Source: Anaerolineaceae bacterium (GTDB lineage Bacteria; Chloroflexota; Anaerolineae; Anaerolineales; Anaerolineaceae). Taken from it: a stretch of 6,872 nucleotides of DNA. The notes beneath the pieces are model-generated. The model was not told the origin of the DNA. It saw nothing but the letters and a program-made list of their open reading frames with translations, and ran no database searches. The position numbers and the translations under genes were made by a program. Of the stretch, positions 5,278 to 6,872 are shown one piece after another. The stretch is from assembly GCA_003448875.1 (NCBI GenBank), contig DLXG01000046.1:1-6872 (forward strand), written 5' to 3'. Each line of letters opens with the position of its first letter. The first letter of the stretch is position 1.

Positions 5278-6872
5278 ATGGTAAAAGATCCAGTTTGCGG
5301 TATGGAAATAGAGCCGGGCACGGCTTTTGCCAAGCGAGAACACTTGGGACAGTCGTATTATTTCTGCTCAGAAAATTGCGTCAAACAATTCGATGCCAAT
5401 CCCCACCAGTATGCTCATCATTCCAGCCAGCCCGCTGCTTCTGCAACGACCGGCTTCAATCCGGATTCCTCCTTGCTGCAGGTCGAGCTTCCCATACTCG
5501 GTCTCGCTAAGGAAGGGCAGCCCGGTGGAGTTTTAATCCGATCGGTGCTCGAAAAGCTGCACGGAGTAGAGAGAGTAGTCATGAATGCGAAGGCGGGAAT
5601 CGCCGTGGTCGATTATGCCCCTGAAACGATCCAAATCTTAGACATCGTGGCGGCGATAAAAAAAACTGGTTACCAGGTGGGCGGTGCGCAAAAACGGATT
5701 GGGATTGAAAATATCCGCTGCGCTTCTTGCGTAGGATTCATCGAAAACGAGTTAAAAGCCACTCCTGGTGTTTTGAACGCATCGGTCAGCCTGGGTACGC
5801 AGGAAGCAACGGTCGATTATCTGCCCGAGCAAACGACACTCAATGAGTTGAATACTGCGATTGAAGGCTGGGGATATAAGACCAGGCCGGCGACCAGCGA
5901 AGAACCGGTCGACCAACAGCAGGCAGCTCACGAAAAAGAATATCAACGCTTGATGCGCAAGTTTTGGTTTGCAGCGCTTGTGTCAATCCCGGTATTAATC
6001 ACCGCCTATCCAAAATTCATCCCCATCGTAAAAGATTGGTCGATGGAAACCCTACGGATCACCTGGTTTGGAGCCGCTCTGCTGACCTTACCGGTCCTCT
6101 TCTGGTCTGGTAGTGATTTCTTCACCGGAGCCTGGGCTGCGCTCAAACATCGCGCCGCCAATATGAACACGTTGATTGCGCTGGGCACAGGCGCTGCCTG
6201 GCTGTATTCCGCCGTGGCGATTGTCTTCCCAGGAATATTCCCGGAAGGGACCTCCGAGCCTTTCTTTGACGTGGTTGCGGTGGTGATCGCGTTGGTGGTG
6301 TTAGGCCAGGCTCTGGAAATCCGAGCCAAAGGTCGCACCAGTGAAGCCATCAAAAAGCTGATGGGGTTGCAGGCAAAAACCGCGCGCGTAATCCGCGGCA
6401 ATGTGGAAATGGACATCCCTGTAGAGGAAGTTTTAGTTGGGGATACGATCCAGGTCCGGCCCGGCGAAAAAGTCCCGGTCGATGGTGTGATTGTCGAAGG
6501 CAGCTCCGCGGTGGATGAATCGATGCTGACCGGTGAAAGCCTGCCTGTCTCCAAGAAATCCGGGGACGAAGTGATTGGCGCAACCTTGAATAAGACCGGG
6601 GCCTTCAAGTTCCGTGCAACCAAAGTGGGCAAAGATACCGCCCTGGCGCAGATCGTCAAGATGGTGCAGGATGCCCAAAACAGCAAGGCTCCCATTGCAC
6701 GCCTGGCCGATACGATCTCCGGGTTCTTTGTTCCTATTGTGATGATCCTGGCTGTTTTGACCTTTGTAGTCTGGTTCGACTTCGGCCCGCAACCGCAGCT
6801 TGTTTACGGCCTGGTTACGGCTGTGTCAGTATTGATCATCGCCTGCCCCTGCGCCCTGGGCCTGGCCACCCC
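5278..6872 (+). CDS. copA: Copper-exporting P1B-type ATPase with N-terminal YHS domain (3' end cut)
   Basis: The frame stays open to the window edge, giving the first 531 residues. A YHS domain (1-45) has C7-G-M and C30/C34. A His/Ala/Ser linker (46-62) follows. Residues 66-136 have the length and pattern of an HMA metal-binding domain (ending KKTGYQV) but no CxxC: the loop reads [11 protein letters not shown] second HMA domain (141-203) keeps C148-A-S-C151. Membrane helices are predicted at about 229-244, 260-278, 296-317, 329-347, 482-499 and 508-530. The actuator domain lies between about 350 and 475, with T418-G-E-S. C523-P-C525 in the last helix marks the Cu(I)/Ag(I) class. The phosphorylation motif DKTGT and the nucleotide-binding domain would be beyond the edge. 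The role is ATP-driven export of Cu(I) from the cytoplasm. The gene has its own promoter at 5207-5234, separated from the response regulator by two hairpins. Confidence 0.95.
   Translation, partial: MVKDPVCGMEIEPGTAFAKREHLGQSYYFCSENCVKQFDANPHQYAHHSSQPAASATTGFNPDSSLLQVELPILGLAKEGQPGGVLIRSVLEKLHGVERVVMNAKAGIAVVDYAPETIQILDIVAAIKKTGYQVGGAQKRIGIENIRCASCVGFIENELKATPGVLNASVSLGTQEATVDYLPEQTTLNELNTAIEGWGYKTRPATSEEPVDQQQAAHEKEYQRLMRKFWFAALVSIPVLITAYPKFIPIVKDWSMETLRITWFGAALLTLPVLFWSGSDFFTGAWAALKHRAANMNTLIALGTGAAWLYSAVAIVFPGIFPEGTSEPFFDVVAVVIALVVLGQALEIRAKGRTSEAIKKLMGLQAKTARVIRGNVEMDIPVEEVLVGDTIQVRPGEKVPVDGVIVEGSSAVDESMLTGESLPVSKKSGDEVIGATLNKTGAFKFRATKVGKDTALAQIVKMVQDAQNSKAPIARLADTISGFFVPIVMILAVLTFVVWFDFGPQPQLVYGLVTAVSVLIIACPCALGLAT

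Noticed and set aside
6006..6695. 229-residue open frame on the minus strand
   Set aside because: It is fully antisense to the actuator and membrane region of copA, which is unmistakable by motifs, and has no ribosome site.

Overview
The window looks like a chromosomal segment of a Chloroflexota bacterium, probably of the Anaerolineae. This is inferred from the type of DUF2085 membrane protein (the 'GNPQMGWKVAWSDRMV' block) and the NarL-type regulator recognition helix ('TVQGHIA'), plus moderate GC; no rRNA or marker gene is present to confirm it. All supported genes are on the + strand, and no RNA gene, mobile element or CRISPR array was seen.

Layout. 5-1054: an AAA protein of the McrB type whose Walker A and Walker B motifs are both degraded. 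1142-1423: a small two-helix membrane protein with a His-rich tail. 1426-1461: a perfect 11-bp hairpin. 1509-1871: a 120-residue soluble protein with two CxC motifs that I do not recognise. 2010-3071: a two-domain multicopper oxidase made as a lipoprotein, starting at TTG, with its Shine-Dalgarno partly inside an inverted repeat. 3083-3475: a YtkA/FixH-like lipoprotein with a His/Met cluster. 3494-3531: a perfect 38-bp palindrome. 3545-4402: a DUF2085 membrane protein. 4392-5093: an overlapping NarL/LuxR-type response regulator. 5141-5194: two tandem terminator-like hairpins. 5207-5234: an operator-like dyad directly upstream of an extended -10 promoter. 5278 to the window end: a copper-transporting P1B-type ATPase (copA) with an N-terminal YHS domain, cut by the window edge.

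How the genes may work together. From 1142 onward most products carry soft-metal ligands (His-rich, CxC, Met-rich, YHS, HMA and CPC motifs), which fits a copper-handling locus. CopA would export Cu(I) from the cytoplasm. The lipid-anchored multicopper oxidase would oxidise it outside the membrane, and the His-rich and YtkA-like proteins could bind or pass it on. The response regulator has no kinase in view. copA appears to be a separate, individually regulated transcript. The role of the degraded AAA protein at the left edge and its link to the copper genes are unknown.

There is no gene-free stretch longer than about 190 bases. The least explained items are the degraded AAA protein, the double-CxC protein, the 38-bp palindrome set only 13 bases before a start codon, and the dyad in the copA promoter.
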